DNA from: an uncultured Prevotellaceae bacterium
GTDB taxonomy: Bacteria; Bacteroidota; Bacteroidia; Bacteroidales; Bacteroidaceae
Direction of reading: 5' to 3'
Assembly (NCBI GenBank): GCA_902799905.1
Contig: CADCCB010000006.1
Coordinates: forward strand, 25,541 to 89,540
Length of the DNA stretch: 64,000 nucleotides
Positions 9,224 through 16,610 of this stretch are shown here, in pieces; within the stretch, counting starts at the first letter, position 1, and the number at the start of each line of letters is the position of its first letter. A model generated the notes under the pieces. The model saw only the letters and a program-made list of their open reading frames with translations. It searched no databases and had not been told where the DNA came from. Made by a program: the position numbers and the translations under genes.

Positions 9224-9497
9224 GCACGCCAAGGGTCATGAAGAATGGTACGGGATGGACATGCGTCACCATTCGAATCATGCTCCACACGCCCACCAAT
9301 AGCGGCTCCCACCCCTTGAACACTACAAAGAGCAACAAGCCCAGGAGGAGGCAGAATGCCGTCCACCAATGTGACAGGCACAGCGCCTTGCCAGGCAACT
9401 GCTCCATCACGCGCTGCGTAAACCCGTTGTCTTCCACCTGCTGTGCACGTGCAGGCTGGAAGAACTGTTCCAACAGTCTATCATCTATTTCCGTCAT
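9168..9497 (-). CDS. DUF5056-like membrane protein downstream of ECF sigma
   Basis: Small membrane protein of 109 residues. A charged cytosolic N-terminus (MTEIDDRLLEQFFQPARAQ, then DNGFTQRVMEQLP) is followed by one or two hydrophobic helices (about 44-65 and 85-100). The N-terminal pattern matches the DUF5056 family as I remember it; this is recall, not a search. It overlaps the end of the sigma gene by 17 bp, so the two are translationally coupled. A membrane protein coupled to an ECF sigma is a reasonable anti-sigma candidate, but no known anti-sigma motif is visible. Its 3' end overlaps the convergent porE-like gene by 56 bp. Confidence 0.7.
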   Translation of the reverse strand: MTEIDDRLLEQFFQPARAQQVEDNGFTQRVMEQLPGKALCLSHWWTAFCLLLGLLLFVVFKGWEPLLVGVWSMIRMVTHVHPVPFFMTLGVLSCLALLELVHRMERMQL

Positions 9498-10050
9498 ATC
9501 CGTTTCGTTTTAAGTAATCTGTCAGTTTCTCCTTCCCACGCCTGAGGTGCGACTTCACCGTGTTCTCTGGCATCCCCGTCATCCGGGCTATATCGCCTAT
9601 GGGATAGCCGTCGATGAGTTGGAGTGTCACGCAGGCCCGCTCTTCCTCCTTCAGGATGGCGAGGGCGGAATGAATATCGAGACCCACCCCCATCCCCTCC
9701 CTGTAAGTGAGGGGAGTAGATGGTTCATGCTCTGGAGAGTAGCCACTCCCCTCTCTATTAGAGAGGGGCTGGGGGAGAGTCTTCCTCTTGTGGTCGTAGT
9801 ACACATTATATGCTATGCGAAAGAGCCATGTCTGAAAGGAGGCGACACCCTGGAACTGCGTGATATGGGTATAGGCCTTCAGGAAGGTGTCTTGAGCCAG
9901 GTCGTCGCTGAGTGCCTCGTTGCCAAGCGTCAGGTTCAGCAGGAACCTGCGCACAGGTGACTGGTATTTGCGCACCAACTGGTCGAAGGCCCGTCGGTTG
10001 TGAAACACCGCCACCTGTGTAACGAGAGAGATATCACTCAGCGATTGCAT
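9481..10050 (-). CDS. ECF-type RNA polymerase sigma factor
   Basis: Sigma-70 ECF family, 189 residues. Region 2 (about 18-87) contains DDLAQDTFLKAYTHITQF and FQTWLFRIAYNVYYDHKR. Region 4 (about 130-180) contains LQLIDGYPIGDIARMTGMPENTVKSHLRRGKEKL. Between them, at residues 90-123, is a linker made of two inverted copies of a GC-rich palindromic repeat (PLSNREGSGYS and PLTYREGMGVG), so part of the protein is repeat DNA. It starts 2 nt after the DUF6249 stop and is coupled to the DUF5056 gene, forming a three-gene operon. Confidence 0.9.
   Translation of the reverse strand: MQSLSDISLVTQVAVFHNRRAFDQLVRKYQSPVRRFLLNLTLGNEALSDDLAQDTFLKAYTHITQFQGVASFQTWLFRIAYNVYYDHKRKTLPQPLSNREGSGYSPEHEPSTPLTYREGMGVGLDIHSALAILKEEERACVTLQLIDGYPIGDIARMTGMPENTVKSHLRRGKEKLTDYLKRNGYDGNR
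9681..9783. repeat. Inverted pair of GC-rich palindromes inside sigma gene
   Basis: Copy A 9681-9717 with hairpin TCCCCTC (9693-9699) / GAGGGGA (9709-9715). Copy B 9745-9783 with perfect stem CCCCTCTC (9748-9755) / GAGAGGGG (9761-9768). Copy B aligns to copy A in reverse complement, with about 27 nt between them. Positions 9681-9704 are identical over 24 nt to the complement of 56934-56957 in lpxB. Confidence 0.85.
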
Positions 10051-10052
10051 GA

Positions 10053-10736
10053 TCAGCCTATTTCCTCATCCTTTTGTTTGTTGAAGATGTCGCGCATCTC
10101 CTTTTCACGCTGCCTTGACTTGGCCTGATAGGCAATGACCAGGTTGCCACAGCCTATGAGCAGGATGAGTGCGCCAATGCCCAGGCCCAGTTTGCCGATG
10201 ACGATCCAGAGCAGGATGCCGAGGCCAGCCCCCAGGAATACCTGCTTGATACCTTTCGACCACAGGGCATCATTCTGCATGACAGGATTGCCCATCACAT
10301 CCAACGGTATCTTCTTGCCGTTCTTCAGGGCCATCTCTATCATCCTCATGCGGTCCTTACGGTTCTTATAGACGAAATAGAGGACGAGACCAATTATGGC
10401 AAGAGGTGCCAGGATGAAAAGGAGGAAGAGCACGCAGATAATAGTAAACATACCCATCAAGTTGTCGACATCGATGTTAATGTTTCCCATGTGGAATCCA
10501 TGACTGCTGTCCCAGTCGTCATCCCAGTCGTCATCCCAGTCGTCAAAGGGGTCGTCCCAGTCATCCCAGGCACCGCCCGGCATACCCATCGCCGTAGAAT
10601 CGACGTCTGTCGTATCGGAAAAGACTTCCACTTCATCCACCATCGTGGAGTCGGTCACCACGGGGCCCTGGGGTGCTGCGTTCATCGCTATTGTCAGCGA
10701 CAGCAGCCAAACGATTGTCAATAGTACTTTCTTCAT
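10053..10736 (-). CDS. DUF6249-like membrane protein with Asp/Trp repeats
   Basis: 227 residues from MKKVLLTIVWLLSL. A signal peptide ending near MNAAPQ is followed by an extracytoplasmic stretch with a DDWD repeat (residues about 49-70) encoded by a 12-bp tandem repeat. Then come a helix (MFTIICVLFLLFILAPLAIIGLVLYFVY), a cytosolic KNRKDRMRMIEMALKNGKKIP segment, and a second hydrophobic pair. The KNRKDRMRMIEMA...GKKIP part matches the DUF6249 pattern by recall. It is the first gene of the sigma operon, so its product may sense or respond to envelope conditions; this is inference. The longer upstream frame is rejected because it places 50 residues before the signal peptide and runs over the promoter. 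Confidence 0.78.
   Translation of the reverse strand: MKKVLLTIVWLLSLTIAMNAAPQGPVVTDSTMVDEVEVFSDTTDVDSTAMGMPGGAWDDWDDPFDDWDDDWDDDWDSSHGFHMGNINIDVDNLMGMFTIICVLFLLFILAPLAIIGLVLYFVYKNRKDRMRMIEMALKNGKKIPLDVMGNPVMQNDALWSKGIKQVFLGAGLGILLWIVIGKLGLGIGALILLIGCGNLVIAYQAKSRQREKEMRDIFNKQKDEEIG
10511..10546. repeat. 12-bp tandem repeat encoding DDWD
   Basis: Three copies of CCCAGTCGTCAT (the last ends CAA), encoding the acidic/Trp stretch of the DUF6249-like protein on the complement. Confidence 0.85.
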
Positions 10737-10793
10737 ATCACTTCTTTTTTGGTTTCTTTTACCCGTTAGACGCATCTCGTGGGGAAATAGTTG

Positions 10794-10801
10794 CAAAGAT
10801 A
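10794..10801 (-). promoter_or_regulatory. -7 element for the DUF6249/sigma/DUF5056 operon
   Basis: TATCTTTG on the complement, 57 nt upstream of the ATG at 10736. It diverges from the rsmF-like promoter. Confidence 0.6.
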
Positions 10802-10844
10802 TAAAATATTTTGGGATAATGAATGACGAATATGAAATATTTCG

Positions 10845-10852
10845 TACCTTTG
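10845..10852 (+). promoter_or_regulatory. -7 element directly in front of the rsmF-like start
   Basis: TACCTTTG ends 5 nt before the ATG at 10858, so the transcript would be essentially leaderless. No good TTTG is present at the -33 position. Confidence 0.55.
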
Positions 10853-10857
10853 CACCT

Positions 10858-12189
10858 ATGATGATACAACTGCCGAAAGAATTCATACATACGACGAAGC
10901 AACTGATGGGCGAAGCGCGCTTTGAGCGTTACCTGCAGTCGTTCGAAGAGGAGGTGCCTGTCAGCATCCGACTGAATCCGCTGAAGGTGGATGGCGGATG
11001 GCAGATAGCAGATAGCGGAGAAGCCGTGCCTTGGTGCCGCAACGCCTACTACCTGAAGCGTCGCCCCAACTTCACCTTCGATCCCCTCTTCCATGCTGGC
11101 TGCTACTACGTGCAGGAGGCAGCATCGATGTTCCTGGATGAGGTGATAAGGCAAACCCCCTCCAACTCCCCCGAAGGGGGAGAGTGCCTGGCGGATTCCG
11201 AAGCCCGTAGGCCCTCCTCCCCTTCGGGGAGGCCGGGAGGGGTTCTAGATCTTTGCGCTGCCCCTGGCGGCAAATCTACGCTGTTGCGTGCTGCCCTGCC
11301 TGCAGACTGTGTACTATACAGCAACGAGCCCATCCGCAACAGAGCAAGCATCCTGCTGGAGAACGTGACGAAGTGGGGCTATGACAATCATCATGTCACC
11401 AACCTCTACCCCAAGGACTACCGGAAGTCGAAGATGAAGTTCGACCTGATTCTCTGCGACGTGCCCTGCTCGGGCGAAGGCATGTTCCGCAAAGATGAGG
11501 CCACCATCAAGGAGTGGAGCCCACAGAACGTAGAGAAGTGCTGGCAACTGCAGCGTGACATCGTCAGCGAGGCGTGGCAATGCCTCAACGAGGGCGGTAT
11601 CATGATCTATAGCACCTGTACGTTCAATACCAAGGAGAATGAAGAGAACATCCGCTGGATGCTCTCCGAATTTGATGCCGAGGTGCTCCCCATCGAGACA
11701 AAGCCAGAATGGAACATCGTCGGCTCGCTGCTTCCTGACTTCCACGAGCCCGTCTATCGCTTCATCCCGGGCATCACCCGCAGCGAAGGCCTCTTCATGT
11801 GCGTGTTACGCAAGCAAATGAGAAATGAGAAAGGAGAAATGAGAAAGGATAAAGGAGGAATGAGAAATGCTGCTGCGTCCTCGTTCTCAAAGAACATTCT
11901 TTCTTTGGATCATTTACATTCCTCATTTCTCATTCCTCATTCCTCATTTAAAATTGACCTCTCCTACGCTCAGGCTATGGCTTATCTGCGTCATGAAGCC
12001 CTTGTCCTTCCCCCCGACACCCCGCGCGGCGTCGTAGAAGTATGCTTCATGGGACATCCTCTTGGCTTGGTAAAGAACATCGGTAATCGTGCAAACAACC
12101 TCTATCCCAAGGAGTGGCGCATCAAGACCACCCACGTGCCTCAGGAGTATGAGCCAGTAATCAGACCTATTGAACGACTTTCTGAGTGA
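10858..12189 (+). CDS. rsmF: RsmF/NOL1-Sun family rRNA cytosine-C5 methyltransferase
   Basis: SAM-dependent RNA m5C methylase of 443 residues. An N-terminal domain (IQLPKEFIHTTKQLMG) is followed by the Rossmann fold with motif I (VLDLCAAPGGKSTLL), motif IV with the first cysteine (DVPCSGEGMFRK) and motif VI with the catalytic cysteine (YSTCTFN). A C-terminal RNA-binding domain follows (MGHPLGLVKNIGNRANNLYPKEWRI). Assignment to RsmF (YebU) rests on this two-domain layout. Three repeat insertions are translated: heptads at residues 45-53, a paired palindrome between residues 99 and 129 just ahead of motif I, and a 45-residue heptad hairpin at about 320-365 between the two domains. It has its own promoter, and its end overlaps the convergent GH gene by 23 bp. 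Confidence 0.85.
   Translation: MMIQLPKEFIHTTKQLMGEARFERYLQSFEEEVPVSIRLNPLKVDGGWQIADSGEAVPWCRNAYYLKRRPNFTFDPLFHAGCYYVQEAASMFLDEVIRQTPSNSPEGGECLADSEARRPSSPSGRPGGVLDLCAAPGGKSTLLRAALPADCVLYSNEPIRNRASILLENVTKWGYDNHHVTNLYPKDYRKSKMKFDLILCDVPCSGEGMFRKDEATIKEWSPQNVEKCWQLQRDIVSEAWQCLNEGGIMIYSTCTFNTKENEENIRWMLSEFDAEVLPIETKPEWNIVGSLLPDFHEPVYRFIPGITRSEGLFMCVLRKQMRNEKGEMRKDKGGMRNAAASSFSKNILSLDHLHSSFLIPHSSFKIDLSYAQAMAYLRHEALVLPPDTPRGVVEVCFMGHPLGLVKNIGNRANNLYPKEWRIKTTHVPQEYEPVIRPIERLSE
10989..11016. repeat. 7-bp array in rsmF-like gene (first)
   Basis: GGATGGC GGATGGC AGATAGC AGATAGC, followed by the related GGAGAAG. Translated in frame as DGGWQIADSGE. Confidence 0.8.
11154..11244. repeat. Inverted pair of GC-rich palindromes in rsmF-like gene
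   Basis: Copy A has CTCCCCC (11166-11172) / GGGGGAG (11176-11182). Copy B has CCTCCCC (11216-11222) / GGGGAGG (11226-11232). Outer ends AACCCCCTCC and GGGAGGGGTT are also complementary. The two copies are inverted relative to each other with about 30 nt between. Inserted in frame just before motif I of the methylase. Confidence 0.85.
11817..11951. repeat. Inverted heptad arrays in rsmF-like gene (second)
   Basis: Left array (11817-11865): seven units of the AATGAGA/AAGGAGA type. Right array (11917-11951): CATTCCT CATTTCT CATTCCT CATTCCT CATTTAA, the same word on the other strand. A 51-nt spacer separates them. In-frame insertion of about 45 codons. Confidence 0.88.
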
Positions 12190-15094
12190 AACTGTCGAAG
12201 ACAGCCTTGCCGCCCTGTCCGTAGCAGAAGAGCCCCACACGGATGCCTTTCCAATAGCCGGAGCGCATCGGGAAAGGTTCGCCTGCAGGGACAAAACGGA
12301 GGCCGTCGGTGCTATACGAGAACTGGTGACGGTTGGCGAGACAGTCGTTATTGACACGCACCCAGAGTTTTTCATATTTCCCCTTCTGGATGACTTTTCG
12401 CTGGCCCTGAGCCTCCACGAAGATGCCCTCCTTGCAGAGGCCGATGCCTCGGAAGGTCTTGCCACTACAGAACAGACCCGCATAGCAGTTGCCAGAGGTC
12501 GTGAGCATCGTGGTGCTCTCGCTCTGATAGCCCATCACTTTCTGTGTGAGCATGTTCCTACAGAGTTTCAGACTGTCGGCAGGCAACGCCTTCAGCGTCA
12601 GCCACCCTTTTTTCTCTTTCAGGCTCCAATGGGTGTCAACAGGATTATGATTCCATTGCCACTGGAGGCCAAGAACAGAAGATGAGAAGTCATCATCTGT
12701 CTGGAGCAGGCATGTCTGCGATGAGGCCATCGGCTTCTGCCACTCAGCAACAGGCTCACCAATGCCGTTGCCGTCGTAGTCAACCCCCATCAAGGGCCAG
12801 TCGTCCTGCCAACGCACAGGTTGCAGATGCACGACACGTCCCAGAACGGGTGTCTCCTGAAAATGATAGAACCACCAAGTGCCGTCAGGCGTATCCACAA
12901 GGGCACCCTGATGAGGACCATTGACATTGGTGGAGCCCTTTTCGAGCACGATCCTGCGTTCGTATGGTCCATAGATATTCTTCGAGCGCAACACCGTTTG
13001 CCACCCTGTGCCAACGCCGCCCTCTGGAATGATGAGATAGTAATAACCATTCCGCTTCAGGAACTTCGTTCCTTCTGCCACAGGCCCCTCATAGACGGTA
13101 ACGCCATCGTCGAGCAGTTGTCTGCCATCGGCCGACATCCTATGTACGATGATAGGGCCTGCACCATGCTTGCTGCGCCCCAGATAGGCTTGTCCGTCCT
13201 CATCCCAGAAGGGACAGGGATCTTCCCACTTCTCTATGCGCTTCACCAGATGCAACGGAGCCCAAGGGCCATGAGGGTCTTTAGCCGTACTCATATAAAG
13301 CCCTTCTTCCGGCGTACAGAAATAGACATAGAAGAGACCGTCATGATAGCGGATGGCAGGAGCCCACGAACCACCGGCATAATGCTGATTGCTGTCCCAC
13401 CCTGGTTCGTCGAAGCGACGATAAATCTGACTGATGTAGCGCCAGTTGACCATATCTTCACTCTCCAGCACCTGCATACCCAGGAAATGGAAGTCGGAGG
13501 CCACCATATAGTATTTACTGCCTACACGAATCACGTCAGGATCAGAGAAGTCGGCATTCAACACAGGATTCCTGTAGGTGCCGTTGCCTTGGTCGCCCCA
13601 GCCCTCAGTATCGCAGCGCACGATGACAGGACGGGCATCGGCCTCCTCCGTATGCACTTCGATTCTGTCGAAGTGTACATTTCGCGTATGGCGCAAATAA
13701 AAACCCTTCGCAGGCAGGTTGCCCCACATCGTAGCCTCTGGGTAGGCCTTCTCCTTCTCATTGGAGATGGAGTCGCGGATAGCCTGCAAGTCGCTGTCTT
13801 TCACCCCACCTTTATGATGGATGGAGATATTCGAGAGCCACACATTTCTTACAGGATGTCCCTGTAACCCTGTTATCGAACAGCCCACGGGGCCTGCATT
13901 CCGCACTTGGAAGTTCTCCAACCGGACACCATCTATACTGCCCACATGCTCTATCGGAATCAATTCGGATATCGTATCGTCATTACCCGTGCCGCTCAAT
14001 CCGCCGTAGGCTCCCCCCTCGCCATTTGGGAAGGCTACGGGGGGGCGAACTTCGCTCGGGATGGAGGGGGTTAGGGGGTGAGGCCTCAGTTTGTACCCTC
14101 TTCCCCTATTCCCCAGCCGTATGAAGATGGGCGACTCGGTTCCCTCGACAGTAAAGCCAGACACGCTCACGTTCTCCATCACGCCGCCATCCACAATCTC
14201 CAACGAGAGGGCCGAGGTGCCTATTTTCGACGGGGCGCCAAAGAACTGGCTTGACTGGTCGCTGCTGGGCTTGACCACGATACCCGTGATGTTGATATTA
14301 CGGAAGCCGCCATTGGTCTCCGTCCCCAGTTTCACGGCATTGCAATGGCTGGAGATCACGCAGTCGCTGATGCGGATGTTTTCGCAGAGACGGGGCGAGG
14401 TGCTTTTCAGCGTAATGCCGTCATCGTCGCTATCGGCAATCATGCCCCTGACGATGACCTCATGACAGCCGTCAATATCGAGTGCGTCGTTGTTGTAGTT
14501 GTTGCGGTTGAACACCTTGATGCCGTCTATCCTCACACGGTCACATGCCAGGTAGTGCTGCATCCAGCAACCAGAGTTCCTGAGGGTGATATCCTTCACC
14601 GTGACATCCTCGCTTTGTATGAAACGGAGCAGATGGGGACGGGTGATTCCCTCATCGTTCCAAGAGAGTTTCTTAAAGGCACGGCCTCTTCCGTCGATGG
14701 TGCCAAAGCCATCAATAACCACGTTGCTTACCTTGTCAGCATAGATCAACTGGATGGTAGAGGTCTGCGTGCGAAGCGACACATAGTCGGACTTCATAGG
14801 CTGGTAATCCTTTAGGTCCGTACTGCCAAAGAGCGTAGCCCCATGTTCGAGATAGAGATGCACATCAGACTTCAGTACAATAGAACCAATCTTATACTGG
14901 CCAGTGGGTACCACTACCCTACCGCCTCCTGCCTTAGCGCAGTCGTCTATCGCCTGTTGCAAGGCTTTCGTACTGAGCACCGTCGTGTCGGCCTTCGCAC
15001 CATACGCCACAATATTATAATCACGAGCCTCAGCCTTTCCTGCCGACATTGACAGGATAAGCGCAGCCATCCAAAAGGTCTTCCTCATCATCAT
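12167..15094 (-). CDS. Secreted GH28-GH43 bimodular pectinase
   Basis: 975 residues with a signal peptide ending near GKAEA. The N-terminal half is a GH28-type right-handed beta helix (YNIVAYGAKAD ... NNDALDIDG, SDDDGITLKS, SHCNAVKLGTETNGGF), with the family's catalytic aspartates in the NDALDID and SDDDG segments. From about residue 515 (YRNPVLNADFSDPDVIRVG) it is a GH43 five-blade propeller with base Asp in FSDPDVIR, middle Asp in EDPCPFWDEDG and acid Glu in GPVAEGTKFL, followed by a concanavalin-like C-terminal domain. It probably cleaves galacturonan or rhamnogalacturonan and arabinan/xylan-type side chains; the exact linkages cannot be deduced. It has its own promoter. A GC-rich repeat is inserted in frame at residues about 336-363 of the GH28 part. 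Confidence 0.88.
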   Translation of the reverse strand: MMMRKTFWMAALILSMSAGKAEARDYNIVAYGAKADTTVLSTKALQQAIDDCAKAGGGRVVVPTGQYKIGSIVLKSDVHLYLEHGATLFGSTDLKDYQPMKSDYVSLRTQTSTIQLIYADKVSNVVIDGFGTIDGRGRAFKKLSWNDEGITRPHLLRFIQSEDVTVKDITLRNSGCWMQHYLACDRVRIDGIKVFNRNNYNNDALDIDGCHEVIVRGMIADSDDDGITLKSTSPRLCENIRISDCVISSHCNAVKLGTETNGGFRNINITGIVVKPSSDQSSQFFGAPSKIGTSALSLEIVDGGVMENVSVSGFTVEGTESPIFIRLGNRGRGYKLRPHPLTPSIPSEVRPPVAFPNGEGGAYGGLSGTGNDDTISELIPIEHVGSIDGVRLENFQVRNAGPVGCSITGLQGHPVRNVWLSNISIHHKGGVKDSDLQAIRDSISNEKEKAYPEATMWGNLPAKGFYLRHTRNVHFDRIEVHTEEADARPVIVRCDTEGWGDQGNGTYRNPVLNADFSDPDVIRVGSKYYMVASDFHFLGMQVLESEDMVNWRYISQIYRRFDEPGWDSNQHYAGGSWAPAIRYHDGLFYVYFCTPEEGLYMSTAKDPHGPWAPLHLVKRIEKWEDPCPFWDEDGQAYLGRSKHGAGPIIVHRMSADGRQLLDDGVTVYEGPVAEGTKFLKRNGYYYLIIPEGGVGTGWQTVLRSKNIYGPYERRIVLEKGSTNVNGPHQGALVDTPDGTWWFYHFQETPVLGRVVHLQPVRWQDDWPLMGVDYDGNGIGEPVAEWQKPMASSQTCLLQTDDDFSSSVLGLQWQWNHNPVDTHWSLKEKKGWLTLKALPADSLKLCRNMLTQKVMGYQSESTTMLTTSGNCYAGLFCSGKTFRGIGLCKEGIFVEAQGQRKVIQKGKYEKLWVRVNNDCLANRHQFSYSTDGLRFVPAGEPFPMRSGYWKGIRVGLFCYGQGGKAVFDSFTQKVVQ
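14008..14087. repeat. GC-rich repeat inserted in the GH28 domain
   Basis: CTCCCCCCTC...GGGGGGGCGAA and GGGATGGAGGGGGTTAGGGGGTGAG form an imperfect inverted structure of about 80 nt. It is translated on the complement as a Pro/Gly-rich loop (HPLTPSIPSEVRPP then VAFPNGEGGAYGG) between conserved GH28 segments. Confidence 0.7.
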
Positions 15095-15112
15095 AGTTTT
15101 GGTTTAGTTGTG

Positions 15113-15120
15113 CAAAGGTA
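15113..15120 (-). promoter_or_regulatory. -7 element for the GH28-GH43 gene
   Basis: TACCTTTG on the complement, 18 nt before the first ATG at 15094. Confidence 0.55.
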
Positions 15121-15212
15121 AACAATTCTCTTTACACCACCAAGTTTTTTTCCCTATCATGTAATAAAGAACTGCAATTTGGGCAAGTGAAATGAAATAA
15201 ATGCTTTTTTGT

Positions 15213-15243
15213 TTTGTATTTCAAATCGTTTGCACTACCTTTG
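15213..15243 (+). promoter_or_regulatory. Promoter of thyA-folA
   Basis: TTTG (15213-15216), 19-nt spacer, TACCTTTG (15236-15243), 23 nt before the thyA ATG. Confidence 0.75.
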
Positions 15244-15266
15244 TACCATAAAAACAAAGAACTGTA

Positions 15267-16061
15267 ATGAAACAATACCTTGACATACTGGACCGCATCC
15301 TGAAAGAGGGGGCACATAAGGGCGACCGCACGGGTACGGGAACGCTGAGCATCTTTGGTACACAGAGCCGTTATGACCTAAGTAAGGGATTCCCCCTACT
15401 CACCACGAAGAAGTTGCACCTGAAATCGATTATCTATGAACTGCTATGGTTCCTGCAGGGCGATACCAACGTGAAGTACCTTCAGGAGCATGGGGTCAGG
15501 ATATGGAACGAGTGGGCTGACGAGAATGGCGAACTGGGACCTGTCTATGGGCACCAGTGGCGCTCATGGCCCGACTACGATGGAGGCACGATAGACCAGA
15601 TCAAGTATGTGGTGGATCAGATAAAAAACAACCCCAACTCTCGCCGTATGATTGTGTCAGCATGGAACGTGGCTGAGGTGAACAAGATGGCGCTGCCTCC
15701 TTGTCACACGATATTCCAGTTCTACGTGGCTGACGAGAAGTTGTCGTTGCAACTCTATCAGCGTAGTGCAGACACCTTCTTGGGCGTGCCTTTCAACATT
15801 GCCTCCTATGCCCTACTCTGTATGATGATGGCACAAGTATGCGGACTGAAGCCAGGCGAGTTTATCCATACAACCGGCGACACCCACCTCTACCTAAACC
15901 ACCTGGAGCAGGCTAAGTTGCAGTTGACGCGTGAGCCTCGCCCCCTTCCCACGATGAAGATCAACCCTGACGTAAAAAGCATCTTCGACTTCCAGTACGA
16001 GGACTTCCAATTGGAGAACTACGACCCCTGGCCGCATATCAAAGCCGAAGTCTCTGTTTAA
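15267..16061 (+). CDS. thyA: Thymidylate synthase
   Basis: Converts dUMP and methylene-THF to dTMP and DHF. It has the canonical length of 264 residues. Catalytic Cys146 lies in [10 protein letters not shown]. Other signatures are the dUMP-binding [19 protein letters not shown] and the C-terminal [13 protein letters not shown]. It begins [15 protein letters not shown]. It is followed by an octamer repeat array and then folA, the enzyme that recycles the DHF it produces, so the two form a natural operon. Confidence 0.98.
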   Translation: MKQYLDILDRILKEGAHKGDRTGTGTLSIFGTQSRYDLSKGFPLLTTKKLHLKSIIYELLWFLQGDTNVKYLQEHGVRIWNEWADENGELGPVYGHQWRSWPDYDGGTIDQIKYVVDQIKNNPNSRRMIVSAWNVAEVNKMALPPCHTIFQFYVADEKLSLQLYQRSADTFLGVPFNIASYALLCMMMAQVCGLKPGEFIHTTGDTHLYLNHLEQAKLQLTREPRPLPTMKINPDVKSIFDFQYEDFQLENYDPWPHIKAEVSV

Positions 16062-16062
16062 T

Positions 16063-16118
16063 CGATTAACCGATTAAACGAATATCCGATTAAACGATTA
16101 ACCGAATTAACGATTAAA
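16063..16118. repeat. 8-bp tandem array between thyA and folA
   Basis: Seven exact-length octamers: CGATTAAC, CGATTAAA, CGAATATC, CGATTAAA, CGATTAAC, CGAATTAA, CGATTAAA. They fill nearly the whole 65-nt gap, starting 1 nt after the thyA stop. Confidence 0.9.
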
Positions 16119-16126
16119 CGAAAAGA

Positions 16127-16606
16127 ATGATTACCATCATTGCTGCCGTCGCCAAGAACAGGGCCATCGGCTTTGAGAACAAACTGATTTACTGGCTGCC
16201 CAACGACCTGAAACGGTTCAAAGCGCTGACGACAGGTCATACCATCGTGATGGGACGGAAGACGTTTGAGAGTCTGCCCAAAGGTGCTCTGCCCAACCGC
16301 CGCAACTGTGTGCTGACCAGAAGTACGAAGGAGTTGCCTGGATGTGAGTGTTTCAATTCGTGGGACGAGTTCCTCGCTACCTGTCAGCCAGAGGAAGACA
16401 TCTACATCATAGGCGGTGCCAGTCTCTACAAAGGACTCCTCGACAAGGCCGACCGCCTGTGCCTGACTGAGATTGACGATACACCTGCACAGGCCGACAC
16501 GTTCTTCCCCGACTATAGCAACTGGAAAGAAGAGACGCGTGAACATCACCCAGCAGATGAGCGACATTCACACGCCTATGACTTCGTAGACTACGTTAGG
16601 GAGTAG
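16127..16606 (+). CDS. folA: Dihydrofolate reductase
   Basis: NADPH-dependent reduction of DHF to THF. 159 residues, normal family length. Begins MITIIAAVAKNRAIGFENKLIYWLPNDLKRFK (written across two motifs: IAAVAKNRAIG, then LPNDLKRFK with the catalytic acidic residue) and carries GHTIVMGRKTFESLP and IYIIGGASLYK. It is co-transcribed with thyA. A hairpin lies 7 nt after the stop and is shared with the convergent Lrp gene. Confidence 0.97.
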   Translation: MITIIAAVAKNRAIGFENKLIYWLPNDLKRFKALTTGHTIVMGRKTFESLPKGALPNRRNCVLTRSTKELPGCECFNSWDEFLATCQPEEDIYIIGGASLYKGLLDKADRLCLTEIDDTPAQADTFFPDYSNWKEETREHHPADERHSHAYDFVDYVRE

Positions 16607-16610
16607 AACC

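Noticed and set aside
12821-13867. Long open frame (348 codons) on the + strand inside the GH28-GH43 gene
   Set aside because: Antisense to a gene with clear GH43 catalytic motifs; its translation shows no domain and only mirrors codon bias.
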